DNA from: an uncultured Pseudomonadota bacterium
GTDB taxonomy: Bacteria; Pseudomonadota; Alphaproteobacteria; Rs-D84
Reading direction: 5' to 3'
NCBI GenBank assembly: GCA_902781465.1
Contig: CACZJK010000005.1
Span: 1 to 41,446, forward strand
Length of the DNA: 41,446 bases
The notes under the pieces were generated by a model, which ran no database searches, was not told where the DNA came from, and saw only the letters and a program-made list of their open reading frames with translations. Below, piece by piece: positions 15,362 to 23,379 of this stretch (the first letter of the stretch is position 1; every line of letters begins with the position of its first letter). The position numbers and the translations under genes are program-made.

Positions 15362-16201
15362 TTAACGTGTCAAAGTTTTTATATCTGCGACTTTCAAATT
15401 CAAATCGCGAATTAACTGACCCGCTTCGTCAAAATGGCGCCCTATATTTTTCGTTTCGTGCGCATCGTCGCTTATCAATACTGGCACATTGTTTTGCGCA
15501 ACCATTTCCAAAATTCGCTTTGACGGATACGGTTCGTAACAAAAAGAACGATAAAAAGAAGTATTTATTTCAATTGCTGTCTTTGATTCAGCAATGGATT
15601 CAATCGCCCTGCTTTCAGTTTCAACCCATTTGTCTTCACGCCCCAGCCCGACTTTCTTTGGCAAATCAAGATGCGCCAACCAAGAAAACAATCCTGATTT
15701 CGCCGCATTTTCTATATTATTCCAATAATCTTTCAATAATATATCTTGGGTTTCTTTGTCTGCGTTTTTCCAATCGTGCGTATTCAAAAGCGTTCCGTTG
15801 TGTGTCACAAAATGCGCCGAACCAATTATATAATCAGGCTTTAATTCTTGTATAACCTTTTCAAAACCATCGCGCCATTTTGGATCGTCGAAAAAGTCTA
15901 CCTCCATCCCGCGCAAGATTTTCATATCTGGATTTAATTCTGCCAAAGTATTTAATTCATGATAATGCGGAATAAAACGCGATAAAACCTCTTTGAACGA
16001 CGAAGAATAAATATTTGAATAGCCTGCACGCACCGCATAAGGATACATTTTTGATTCTTTGATAATTGGGTTCACTATGAAATGGTTGGAAATTCCGACA
16101 GTATCAAAGCCCATATCGCGCGCACAGTTAATCATCGCCTGGGCAGAATCGCGACCGTCAAAGCCAACTGTATGTGTATGAAGAGTATAATGTTGAATCA
16201 T
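15362..16201 (-). CDS. PHP-domain phosphoesterase, histidinol-phosphatase-like
   Basis: 279 residues. PHP metal-binding landmarks: LHTHT (His8, His10) at the N-terminus, GMEVDFF, IIGSAHFV, LAHLDLPKK, EINTS and SDDAHETKNIG at the C-terminus, in the order seen in HisK/HisJ-type histidinol phosphatases. ATG 16201 is chosen because it puts the HTHT motif at residue 8, and the longer in-frame extension would run through the tRNA gene on the other strand. No his operon gene is nearby, so histidine synthesis is only one possibility. Confidence 0.85.
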   Translation of the reverse strand: MIQHYTLHTHTVGFDGRDSAQAMINCARDMGFDTVGISNHFIVNPIIKESKMYPYAVRAGYSNIYSSSFKEVLSRFIPHYHELNTLAELNPDMKILRGMEVDFFDDPKWRDGFEKVIQELKPDYIIGSAHFVTHNGTLLNTHDWKNADKETQDILLKDYWNNIENAAKSGLFSWLAHLDLPKKVGLGREDKWVETESRAIESIAESKTAIEINTSFYRSFCYEPYPSKRILEMVAQNNVPVLISDDAHETKNIGRHFDEAGQLIRDLNLKVADIKTLTR

Positions 16202-16262
16202 AGCCTGTATAATAAAACCTTTACGGAAGAAATCAAGAATTTGTAATAAATGAAAAATATAT

Positions 16263-16290
16263 TTGCATTTTAAAAAAATAAGTATATAAT
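16263..16290 (+). promoter_or_regulatory. tRNA-Pro promoter
   Basis: TTGCAT (16263-16268), 16 nt, TATAAT (16285-16290), 13 nt before the tRNA 5' end. Confidence 0.75.
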
Positions 16291-16302
16291 GGGTTCTGTT
16301 TT

Positions 16303-16379
16303 CGGGGTGTAGCTCAGTCTGGTAGAGTACTTGGTTTGGGACCAAGGTGTCGAAGGTTCGAATCCTTTCGCCCCGACCA
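16303..16379 (+). tRNA. tRNA-Pro (anticodon TGG)
   Basis: 77 nt with encoded CCA. Acceptor CGGGGTG pairs with CGCCCCG. D-arm GCTC/GAGT. Anticodon stem CTTGG/CCAAG around TTTGGGA, with TGG at 16337-16339. T-arm GAAGG TTCGAAT CCTTT. The C1-G72 pair and discriminator A are typical of bacterial tRNA-Pro. Its own promoter and terminator flank it. The sequence from its last bases onward is duplicated at 18994-19116. Confidence 0.96.
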
Positions 16380-16496
16380 CGAAATTCAAAACCGCCACAT
16401 CGGGCGGTTTTTCTTTTGTTTTCTAATACTTACACCGAGTTCGAGAGTTGTGTTTTTCAAAAACGCTATTTTTATACCTATTTCGAACTTTTTATG
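16374..16496. repeat. Direct repeat, left copy (tRNA-Pro 3' end and downstream)
   Basis: Begins CGACCACGAAATTC, includes the terminator, CTAATACTTACACCGA and ends near TTCGAACTTTTTAT. The same order recurs at 18994-19116 with near-identity over the first ~67 nt and weaker similarity afterwards. The pair brackets the helicase gene. Confidence 0.85.
16386..16412 (+). terminator. tRNA-Pro terminator
   Basis: AAAACCGCC ACATC GGGCGGTTTTT. The same 27-nt sequence occurs at about 19859-19885, and a variant lies at 19002-19030. Confidence 0.85.
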
Positions 16497-16497
16497 A

Positions 16498-16503
16498 TAT
16501 AAT
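16498..16503 (+). promoter_or_regulatory. -10 box implying a nearly leaderless helicase mRNA
   Basis: TATAAT ends 10 nt before the ATG at 16514. No Shine-Dalgarno lies between them. A transcript starting at the usual distance would have a leader of only a few bases. Confidence 0.5.
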
Positions 16504-16513
16504 AAACAACGAT

Positions 16514-18916
16514 ATGGATACAACAGATATAAAATTTTTACGGGCTGGTATTGCCAGACAGATAAAACAACCTGAAACGCTACAAATGTTGCGCGGCAAA
16601 CAAATAGAAGCTTTTCGTGCTTTATTATCTGACAGCTTTACAGACGAACAATTATCACACAGTTATTTTAAACTGCCTACTGGATTTGGTAAGACGGTTA
16701 TGTTTGCAACAATGGCACGTGCATATTTTGACGCGATTAAAGCATCTGGTATAAAACACCGACCAAAAATTATTATAATTGTTCCACGTCTGTCCTTGAT
16801 AAATCAAACCAAAGAAAAATTGGATAAATTCGCTGACCTGGTTGCTACTGAATACAGTGGTCGTAAAAAAGACAACAAAAGCGATATTATTATTACAACT
16901 TATAATTCTTTGGATAAATTATTTGGTATTATAGATTTTAATGATGTTGGTTTAATTTTTGCTGATGAAGCCCATCATATACTTGGTGAAAAGATTTCAA
17001 AACGATTGGCTTTTTATAATGAATATGTCCCTGTCATTGGTTTTACAGCAACCCCAGAATATGAAGCAAATCATGCTGTAGCAGATATGCTGAACACTGA
17101 AATATTCGCAATGAATATTCCAGAAAGCATAGAAGCAAATATATTAAGCCCTGTGAAAAATGTTCTGTATCGTTCAAGCATAGTTTGTGATTTGTCTGAA
17201 GTGTCTGCATCAACAAATGGCGAATTTAATTACGACGAAATTACAACTAAAATCAGTCCTGATACTTTGGCAACAGAAATTGCGCGTATTTATGCCGAAG
17301 GTGTTGATGAAAATACCGGTATCGAATTTAAGTCTTTGAAAGCAATAATAAATTGTCCAAATGCCAAAATTGCTGATATTCAAGCAGCAAAAATAAACGA
17401 ATTTATGGGACACGACGTTGCAATTTCATTACACAAAGTTGGAATTACAGATAAAGAATTTAATCGTTTGCAACAAGACTTTATTGATGGAAAATATACT
17501 GTTGCATGCCAGGTTGGGACCATGACCGAAGGCTTTGACGATGTGACGGTTTCTATGTGTATAAACTATCCAACTCGTTCAAGAGTGAAAGCAGAACAAG
17601 CTGCAGGTCGTGCAATCCGACTGGATGACAACAATCCAAATAAAATTGCTTTTGTTGTAGATACTATATTTAGAAATACACCAGAAGCATCAAATGAAGA
17701 TATATTATATACTGTATCAAATTCCAAACAGGTGTTGTTCAAGGATATTGCTGGCGGAATGGTTTTGTTTCCACGTGATTTCCAAGCACAAGAAAACCAA
17801 TCTAAAAGCCCAAGAACTCGTATTACTGGTAATGTAGAATTTGTAGATTTTGATTTGATTACAGATAGTAAAACACTGGTTGAATTAAATAATCAAGCAC
17901 AAGAACGTATTGCAAATGAAACAATCGAAGAAAAAACAGACGAATGGCAATCGGCCAGTGATTTGGCTATGGACAAAACTTTTCCTATGAATGGGGAAGA
18001 TACTATTTTACGAAATTTAAAAGAGTTACAAAGTCGAATTCCTGATTTTATACAGTTCAAAAAGTTTGGTTCCCATATTCCTTTGTGTTTACATCGCGAT
18101 GGGCGTGAAATATTTTTAGAAAAAACACAAGTTTTGCTCTATCTGCCAAAGACGAAAGAATGGCAATCAGCCAATGATTTAGCCGCAGATGAAACATTTC
18201 CTATGGGTAAGGTGTCGAACATATTAGAAAAAATGAAAAAACTGCAATCACAGATGCCTGATTTTATCCAATTACGAAAATCTGGGGTTAGGATAGGTTT
18301 ATGCATGCATCGTAATGGTCGTGAAATATTTTTGGAAAAATTAGGAACTCCTTTATTAGGTAAAACCTTACCGCTTAAAACAGACGAATGGCAATCATCA
18401 AATGATTTGGCTCTGGATAAATCTTTCCCTATTGCACAAAAGATGATTATTTTAAAAAATTTAGAAAAACTGCAATCACAGATGCCTGATTTTATACAAA
18501 TGCGAAAACCTAAAATTGGGCTTGCTGGTTTGTGTTTGCATCGGGATGGGCGCGAAGAATTTTTAAAAAGGTTAGGTGTTATATATATATTGCCTAAAAC
18601 AGACGAATGGCAATCATCAAATGATTTGGTATTAGATAAATCTTTCCCTGTAAGTAATTTTAAAGTTATTAAACAATGTTTAAAGGATTTTCAAGAAGAA
18701 ATGCCTGCTTTTATACAGCTTCGCAGAGGTGGAGTAAAGACGGCTCTGTGTTTACATCGTGATGGACGCGAAGAATTTTTAAGACGTGTACAAGAAAGTA
18801 AAACAAAATCTATAAGAAAAGCGACAAAAGTTGTTTCTGCTGGTGATGATATGGCCCAAACTACTAAAACCATAAAATCTACCGCGCCAAAGAACATTTC
18901 TATAAAAAGTTTATAA
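16514..18916 (+). CDS. SF2 DEAH-box helicase with four C-terminal tandem repeats
   Basis: 800 residues. Superfamily 2 motifs: Walker A PTGFGKT (55-61), DEAH (151-154), TATP (178-181), and motif VI QAAGRAIR (362-369). Residues 475-759 are four repeats of about 74 residues (475-537, 548-609, 623-686, 696-759). Each reads (D/K)EWQS.(N/S)DL, FP, a Leu-rich helix, PDFIQ, then LCLHRDGRE.FL, possibly a small winged-helix nucleic-acid-binding unit. The Lys/Thr-rich tail is basic. ATG 16514 is chosen over an upstream in-frame codon because the -10 box lies between them. It is a single gene inside a direct repeat next to tRNA-Pro, suggesting an acquired or defence-type module. No nuclease or methylase partner is present. 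Confidence 0.85.
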   Translation: MDTTDIKFLRAGIARQIKQPETLQMLRGKQIEAFRALLSDSFTDEQLSHSYFKLPTGFGKTVMFATMARAYFDAIKASGIKHRPKIIIIVPRLSLINQTKEKLDKFADLVATEYSGRKKDNKSDIIITTYNSLDKLFGIIDFNDVGLIFADEAHHILGEKISKRLAFYNEYVPVIGFTATPEYEANHAVADMLNTEIFAMNIPESIEANILSPVKNVLYRSSIVCDLSEVSASTNGEFNYDEITTKISPDTLATEIARIYAEGVDENTGIEFKSLKAIINCPNAKIADIQAAKINEFMGHDVAISLHKVGITDKEFNRLQQDFIDGKYTVACQVGTMTEGFDDVTVSMCINYPTRSRVKAEQAAGRAIRLDDNNPNKIAFVVDTIFRNTPEASNEDILYTVSNSKQVLFKDIAGGMVLFPRDFQAQENQSKSPRTRITGNVEFVDFDLITDSKTLVELNNQAQERIANETIEEKTDEWQSASDLAMDKTFPMNGEDTILRNLKELQSRIPDFIQFKKFGSHIPLCLHRDGREIFLEKTQVLLYLPKTKEWQSANDLAADETFPMGKVSNILEKMKKLQSQMPDFIQLRKSGVRIGLCMHRNGREIFLEKLGTPLLGKTLPLKTDEWQSSNDLALDKSFPIAQKMIILKNLEKLQSQMPDFIQMRKPKIGLAGLCLHRDGREEFLKRLGVIYILPKTDEWQSSNDLVLDKSFPVSNFKVIKQCLKDFQEEMPAFIQLRRGGVKTALCLHRDGREEFLRRVQESKTKSIRKATKVVSAGDDMAQTTKTIKSTAPKNISIKSL

Positions 18917-18993
18917 AACTTTAATTTTATCCTTCACTTCTTCAATCTCCCACCCTATTTCAATAATATCGGTTCGAGAATTGTTCACCAAGC

Positions 18994-19116
18994 ACGACCA
19001 CGAAATTCAAAACCGCCACTAAGGGCGGTTTTTCTTTTGTTTTCTAATACTTACACCGAATTCGAACTTATCAATTTCCAAAAATGCTATTTTTAGTCCA
19101 TTCTCGAACTTTTTAT
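18994..19116. repeat. Direct repeat, right copy
   Basis: Second copy of 16374-16496, beginning CGACCACGAAATTC and ending in the stop region of the beta-barrel gene. Just upstream, GGTTCGAGA (18971-18979) resembles a T-arm and could be a decayed tRNA 3' end. That last point is weak. Confidence 0.8.
19003..19031 (+). terminator. Terminator of the helicase gene
   Basis: AAAACCGCC ACTAA GGGCGGTTTTT, a variant of the tRNA-Pro terminator carried within the duplicated segment. Confidence 0.75.
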
Positions 19117-19769
19117 ATACGAAATCTTGCACCTAATCTTATTGTAGTAAAAACATACGAACCATCGTCTTCTACTGGAGCATCAACACTTCTGATTCCT
19201 AAATCATAAGTTGTTGTGTCTGAATATTTATAAGCTACTCCTAAATGAAGTGCAACAAGAGCCCCGTGGGTATTTACAGAATCATTATAATTGTTTATTG
19301 TTATTTCGTCCTTTCCCCATCCATGTCCTAAACCTAGTCCAATATAAGGGACAACTTTATCGATTCTGAAATCAGCATATCCATTTACAAGAAAGAAAAC
19401 ATTACTAAATTCTATTTCCGTTGTATCAGAAACTATTGAACCATACTTTAATTTTCCTTCTTCGTAATAATGATTGTATCCTAATTCACCTTCTAATCTG
19501 ATGTGGAACCAACCAGAGTTATTTATAGTCCAATCAACACCTACTGCAGGGGACAATTCCCACAACAAACCATCTGCATCGTACTTGAAACCGGTTAATC
19601 CAGTATTGCGTTCGGCTGCTCTTTCTAAATAATCTCCAAATTCAGTATCGTTATTAACATATATCGTTGTATCACCAAGTCCTAACTTCGTTGAAAAATA
19701 ATATTCTGTTTCAGCATTGGCAACACTTGTCATAGCAATCATACTTGTCAACAAAACAACTTTTTTCAT
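19113..19769 (-). CDS. Outer-membrane beta-barrel protein
   Basis: 218 residues. Signal peptide 1-19 (ending VANA). The mature part is alternating strands (YYFSTKLGLGD, FHIRLEGELGYNHYY, FFLVNGYADFRID, VPYIGLGLGHGWG, ALVALHLGVAYKYS, YVFTTIRLGARFRI) typical of an eight-stranded porin-like or OmpX/opacity-type barrel, with the expected aromatic-x-hydrophobic C-terminus (FRI). GGAGT precedes the ATG and a TTGAAA-17-TAGAAT promoter lies upstream. The last codons lie inside the right direct repeat. A surface function such as adhesion cannot be specified. Confidence 0.85.
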   Translation of the reverse strand: MKKVVLLTSMIAMTSVANAETEYYFSTKLGLGDTTIYVNNDTEFGDYLERAAERNTGLTGFKYDADGLLWELSPAVGVDWTINNSGWFHIRLEGELGYNHYYEEGKLKYGSIVSDTTEIEFSNVFFLVNGYADFRIDKVVPYIGLGLGHGWGKDEITINNYNDSVNTHGALVALHLGVAYKYSDTTTYDLGIRSVDAPVEDDGSYVFTTIRLGARFRI

Positions 19770-19795
19770 ATTTACTCCTTTTTGATTATATTCTT

Positions 19796-19824
19796 ATTCT
19801 AAAATATAGTCTCAAAATTTTCAA
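19796..19824 (-). promoter_or_regulatory. Promoter of the beta-barrel gene
   Basis: TTGAAA (19819-19824), 17 nt, TAGAAT (19796-19801) on the minus strand. Confidence 0.75.
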
Positions 19825-19858
19825 CGCTTAAATAGTGTTTCGTTTTTTATAAATCTTA

Positions 19859-19888
19859 ATTCAAAACCGCCACATCGGGCGGTTTTTT
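19859..19888 (-). terminator. Terminator of the 19887-20243 gene, third copy of the shared hairpin
   Basis: ACCGCC/GGCGGT hairpin with flanking A and T runs. The plus strand AATTCAAAACCGCCACATCG continues as in the tRNA-Pro terminator over 27 nt. Confidence 0.75.
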
Positions 19889-20243
19889 ATCTTACTTTTA
19901 CTGCAACAGTTTTTATCAATTTATAAATATCTTCAAAATCTGATTCTGGGATATAATGTGCTTTATCAGGGGATTGCGCGTTTTTCCTAAGGCCAATAAC
20001 ACCATTAATCATATAATGCGCATCTTTTGTCATGTAATGATTATCTTTGAAAACTAAAGAAGAAAAGACGGTTACATAATTTTCACGCAATTTCAAAATT
20101 TGCTGTTTTGTCTTTAAATCAAAAACCACATAATCTTCAATTGGAGCATCTTGGACTTGAATTACCAAACCTTTTTTAACCGCACCTATTATTGTTTTTT
20201 TAATAGAGGTATCAAAAGGTGCCTGCTTTAATGTTTCTGCCAT
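19887..20243 (-). CDS. Hypothetical protein, 118 residues
   Basis: Soluble, no signal peptide. N-terminal half is beta-rich (IIGAVKKGLVIQVQDAPIEDYVVFDLKT), and the C-terminal end is helical (FEDIYKLIKTVAVKVR). AAAAAGGAT lies 6 nt before the ATG. Promoter TTGCAA-16-TAAAAT at 20271-20298 and a terminator at the stop make it a single-gene unit. Not recognised. It may belong to the same inserted stretch as the helicase and barrel genes, because the repeated hairpin lies at its end. Confidence 0.72.
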   Translation of the reverse strand: MAETLKQAPFDTSIKKTIIGAVKKGLVIQVQDAPIEDYVVFDLKTKQQILKLRENYVTVFSSLVFKDNHYMTKDAHYMINGVIGLRKNAQSPDKAHYIPESDFEDIYKLIKTVAVKVR

Positions 20244-20270
20244 AAAAAATCCTTTTTGCTTTTTATGCAG

Positions 20271-20298
20271 ATTTTAGTACACACAGATAACTTTGCAA
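20271..20298 (-). promoter_or_regulatory. Promoter of the 19887-20243 gene
   Basis: TTGCAA (20293-20298), 16 nt, TAAAAT (20271-20276) on the minus strand. Confidence 0.65.
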
Positions 20299-20340
20299 GC
20301 AGAATTCTTAATATTCTCTTTTTCACCGGACGAAAACCCC

Positions 20341-20368
20341 TTGCACTTATGGAAAATAATTCTATAAT
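20341..20368 (+). promoter_or_regulatory. Promoter of rfbC and downstream genes
   Basis: TTGCAC (20341-20346), 16 nt, TATAAT (20363-20368), 24 nt before the rfbC ATG. Confidence 0.75.
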
Positions 20369-20392
20369 ACAGGCAACAAAAAAGGATAAAAA

Positions 20393-21007
20393 ATGGCTAT
20401 CAAAGTTATAACACCTACTAAACACACACCTGGCGTTTTTATGTCTGCAAATTTAATCAAAGATGTTTATATTATTGAACCAAAGGCTTTTGGTGATGAA
20501 CGCGGATATTTCATGGAAAGTTTTAACAAACAAGAATTTGTTGATAATGGCGTTATTAAACCTGATTGTGAATTCATCCAAGATAATGAATCAGAATCTT
20601 CTTATGGGGTTATTCGCGGTTTACACATGCAATTGCCTCCTTACAGTCAGGCTAAATTAGTTCGCGTCGTTAATGGCAGTGTTTTAGATGTGGCTGTTGA
20701 TGTAAGACCTTGGTCAAATACTTTTGGGCAATATGTTGCAGTTGAATTGTCTGATAAAAACAAAAGACAATTATTTATACCTCAATACTTCCTGCATGGA
20801 TTTGCGGTATTAACTCCAAAGGCCAGATTCCTTTACAAAGTTGATAACCCTTATAATAAGGCATCCGAATTCGGCATCAGATATGATGATGCCCAGGTTG
20901 GCATAAATTGGAAGGCTTTGACAGGGATACCTGTTGAAAAAATTATTACATCTGAAAAAGATATGATGGCAAATTCTTTGAAAGATTTGGTACAAAGATT
21001 GAGATAA
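20393..21007 (+). CDS. rfbC: dTDP-4-dehydrorhamnose 3,5-epimerase
   Basis: 204 residues. Cupin-fold RmlC family: RGYF.ESFN (38-45), RGLH with catalytic His78, QAKLVRV, DVAVDVR, RQLFIPQYFLHGF (His135) and FLYKVD with Tyr148. It converts dTDP-4-keto-6-deoxyglucose to the L-lyxo isomer for L-rhamnose in surface polysaccharide. It has about 17 extra N-terminal residues; ATG 20393 is kept because AAGGAT stands 6 nt upstream. rfbA, rfbB and rfbD are not in the window. The Nudix gene follows after 3 nt. Confidence 0.93.
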   Translation: MAIKVITPTKHTPGVFMSANLIKDVYIIEPKAFGDERGYFMESFNKQEFVDNGVIKPDCEFIQDNESESSYGVIRGLHMQLPPYSQAKLVRVVNGSVLDVAVDVRPWSNTFGQYVAVELSDKNKRQLFIPQYFLHGFAVLTPKARFLYKVDNPYNKASEFGIRYDDAQVGINWKALTGIPVEKIITSEKDMMANSLKDLVQRLR

Positions 21008-21010
21008 AAA

Positions 21011-21439
21011 ATGGCAGAAGAAAAATTCGTTAATGTTGGTGTCGGTATTTGGGTTTTTAACCCAAGGGGCCAGGTGTTATTCAGCAAAAGACTTTCCAAA
21101 CATGGGACTGGTACTTGGGCACCTCCGGGTGGAAAAATGGAAGTTGGCGAAAAAATTGAAGAATGCGCTGCGCGTGAACTGTTCGAAGAAACAGGTATAG
21201 AAATTCCGGCCAAACAATTTCAAATAATAGATTTTACAAACGATATCTTTCCAAACAGCCACTATGTCACCATACATTTGTTCGCAGAAAATATCACTGC
21301 AAAACCTGTGACAAAAGAACCTACTAAACACGAAAAATGGCAATGGTTGAATATTAATAATTTACCAAAACCGCTTTTTGTGCCGGCTGAAAATTTGTTA
21401 AAGAAAATCAAAGAAAAACATACTTGCATATCAAGGTGA
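21011..21439 (+). CDS. Nudix hydrolase
   Basis: 142 residues. A complete Nudix box lies at residues 41-63: GKMEVGE, seven residues, then REL.EETGI. Before it, LSKHGTGTWAPPGG resembles nucleotide-sanitising or sugar-nucleotide Nudix enzymes. WQWLNINNLPKPLF near the end is also typical. The substrate is a nucleoside diphosphate linked to X and cannot be named. It lies 3 nt behind rfbC, in the same transcript. Confidence 0.92.
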   Translation: MAEEKFVNVGVGIWVFNPRGQVLFSKRLSKHGTGTWAPPGGKMEVGEKIEECAARELFEETGIEIPAKQFQIIDFTNDIFPNSHYVTIHLFAENITAKPVTKEPTKHEKWQWLNINNLPKPLFVPAENLLKKIKEKHTCISR

Positions 21440-21459
21440 AAATAATTACAATATCAAGT

Positions 21460-22362
21460 ATGAGGAAAGGATTTTTGGTTTTTATCGCTTTGTTGTTTGC
21501 GGTCGCTGATGCGGTTGCAGTGAATAATTATATGCCAAAGAAATTTAATACCATAACTTCGCATAACGATGTTTATCCTTATGTGTTAAATAATACAAAA
21601 ACAAATACTAATGCAAAGAATATATCCGCGGCGTCAAATCGACGCGGTGTTGTTCCGCGCACCACAAATGCACGCGCGGCAACAAATACAACATCTCAAC
21701 AACGTCGTGTGGTTCAACGTGGAAACATATCATCGGCACGTTCTGCAAGAACAATGCCTTTGCGGATGAATTCTGGGGTTAATGCACGTGTTGCGGCAAC
21801 ACCTGTTCGAAATGTTAATTCTGTCCGCAGTGCGACAACAACTACAACAACTTACACAGCAACAGAAAGACCTTCGTCGCAAAGATGTATGGCTGATTAC
21901 AAAGCATGTATGGAAAATTATTGCAAACGCGAAGATACCGCATATAATCGCTGTTATTGCAGTGCTAAATTGGCACAAATTGATTCTAAATATCAAAATA
22001 AAATTGATGATTTGGTTCAAAAAATCGTAAGATTAAAATATAATGCCGATACCACAGATGAAGAAATCAAAGAATATTGGGACAAGACGGTTGGTGTTTA
22101 CACTGGCGATAACCCTTGGGTAAATATAGACAATGCTTTGAATATTGAATGGGCAGATACACAAAGCCGTATTCGTGGTCAAAATGCTTTTAATACCGGC
22201 CACCAATATTGTGTTCAACATTTAAAGGCCTGTTATTATATGGCATCTAATTTGCGCGATGCATATAAATCTGAAATCGCACGCGATTGCGAGGTTTATG
22301 AAAAAAGCCTGCAAAAAATACAAGATGCCGCAGAAAGTGTAATAGAGAGTTATCATGATTAA
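21460..22362 (+). CDS. Exported protein with N-terminal basic/Ser-rich region and Cys motif
   Basis: 300 residues. Signal peptide 1-21 (ending AVAV), then a low-complexity Arg/Asn/Thr-rich region to about 145, then a Cys cluster RCMADYKACMENYC followed by YNRCYC and a helical domain (KLAQIDSKYQNKIDDLVQKI). Two more Cys pairs lie near the C-terminus (YCVQHLKACYYM). The Cys pattern resembles the 6868-8202 protein. ATG 21460 is chosen for the signal peptide. It ends 8 nt inside the arginase-family gene, so the two are coupled. Unknown envelope protein. Confidence 0.75.
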   Translation: MRKGFLVFIALLFAVADAVAVNNYMPKKFNTITSHNDVYPYVLNNTKTNTNAKNISAASNRRGVVPRTTNARAATNTTSQQRRVVQRGNISSARSARTMPLRMNSGVNARVAATPVRNVNSVRSATTTTTTYTATERPSSQRCMADYKACMENYCKREDTAYNRCYCSAKLAQIDSKYQNKIDDLVQKIVRLKYNADTTDEEIKEYWDKTVGVYTGDNPWVNIDNALNIEWADTQSRIRGQNAFNTGHQYCVQHLKACYYMASNLRDAYKSEIARDCEVYEKSLQKIQDAAESVIESYHD

Positions 22363-23200
22363 ATTTATTGGTGCAGAATACAGCCGTGGCGCAACAGCAA
22401 AAATAGTTAATAATATGGGACCTGCTTTGGCACCTCGCACAGTTCAAAAAATGTTTCCAAACGATGATTGGACGTTTATAACACCTGATTCAATCAGCGA
22501 CGAAGATTGTATGGCCGACCGCTTTGGCGATACTTTCAATATGCATAAAAAAATTTATCCGAACACGCCGCGTGAAAAACACATCTTTATTGGTGGCGAC
22601 CACAGCGTGAATTTTTCGCATTTTTCAGCATTGGCGGACCAATATGCAGATGAAGATTTATGTTTGGTTTATTTTGATGCGCATCTGGATATTCACACAC
22701 CAGAATCTTCCAAGAAAGAAGCATCTGGTGCGCCACACGGAACTAATGTTCGACATCTGTTGGGTGAAGGCGATGAACGTTGGTTATCTTTACCACGTAA
22801 AAAGCCTGTATTAAAACCTGAAAATTTATTTTATTTTGGTTCGCGTTCTTTTGAACCTTCTGAAATAAAATATGTCAAAGACAACAATATCTTTTATCGT
22901 ACACCTGCTCAATTACAAACTGAATCAGATTGGATTGCGGCATTTAAAGAAGTTCGTGATAAAATCGGAAACAGAAAATTTGTTGTTTCTTTTGATTTTG
23001 ATGGAATCGATGAAAAATATTTCAAGGATGTTTGGGTTCCAGAAACCAACGGATTATCACTTGATTTTGCACGTGCTTTTGTCAAAGAATTTTCTGACGC
23101 AATAAATTTCGAATTTGTTGAATATGCTGTATCTGGCGACAAACAGTCTGCGGATATTGTTCGTGAATTAATAGGCATTGTTGCAAAAACTTTTGATTAG
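22355..23200 (+). CDS. Arginase/agmatinase/formimidoylglutamase family (ureohydrolase)
   Basis: 281 residues. All manganese-ligand motifs are present: GGDHS (His83), FDAHLDIH (Asp108, His110, Asp112) and SFDFDGID (Asp214, Asp216). The usual Pro after the last Asp motif is Glu. It would hydrolyse a guanidino-type substrate such as arginine, agmatine or formiminoglutamate; which one is not visible. It begins 8 nt before the end of the preceding exported-protein gene and converges with the spanin-like pair, overlapping it by 4 nt. Confidence 0.9.
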   Translation: MIKFIGAEYSRGATAKIVNNMGPALAPRTVQKMFPNDDWTFITPDSISDEDCMADRFGDTFNMHKKIYPNTPREKHIFIGGDHSVNFSHFSALADQYADEDLCLVYFDAHLDIHTPESSKKEASGAPHGTNVRHLLGEGDERWLSLPRKKPVLKPENLFYFGSRSFEPSEIKYVKDNNIFYRTPAQLQTESDWIAAFKEVRDKIGNRKFVVSFDFDGIDEKYFKDVWVPETNGLSLDFARAFVKEFSDAINFEFVEYAVSGDKQSADIVRELIGIVAKTFD

Positions 23201-23379
23201 TTTTCACACGCTAGATTATGTTTATAGATATTGCGGGCCAAATCATCACTGATTGTGTCCCAGTCTGTGGCACGCCCATAAATGACATCGCAATCACAAA
23301 GCGCCCTATTCTGCGATTGTGTATTTATCGCGCAAGATGCGACGAATATCGCGCACCCCAGTTTTATAAACAGTTTCAT
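23197..23379 (-). CDS. Small lipoprotein, candidate outer-membrane spanin (Rz1-like)
   Basis: 60 residues. Lipobox FVASC with Cys16, giving a mature lipoprotein of 45 residues. It ends DDLARNIYKHNLACE, a pattern seen in small phage-type lipoproteins. AAGGAA stands 6 nt before the ATG. Its first 74 nt overlap the end of the upstream membrane-protein gene in another frame, the arrangement known for Rz/Rz1. No Pro-rich stretch is present. The call rests mainly on the nested geometry and on the lipobox. Confidence 0.6.
   Translation of the reverse strand: MKLFIKLGCAIFVASCAINTQSQNRALCDCDVIYGRATDWDTISDDLARNIYKHNLACEN

Noticed and set aside
16202..16345. N-terminal extension of the PHP phosphatase
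   Set aside because: It would run antisense through tRNA-Pro and its promoter, and the HTHT metal site would be far from the N-terminus.
11454..18916. A Zorya-type defence system made of the MotA/OmpA pair plus the helicase
   Set aside because: The helicase is 2.8 kb away behind a cassette on the opposite strand and a tRNA, and no ZorC/ZorE-like gene exists. The pair is better explained as a general envelope unit.
18900..19120. A second intact tRNA at the right direct repeat
   Set aside because: Only a GGTTCGA motif and the CGACCA end are present; no acceptor, D-arm or anticodon arm can be folded.
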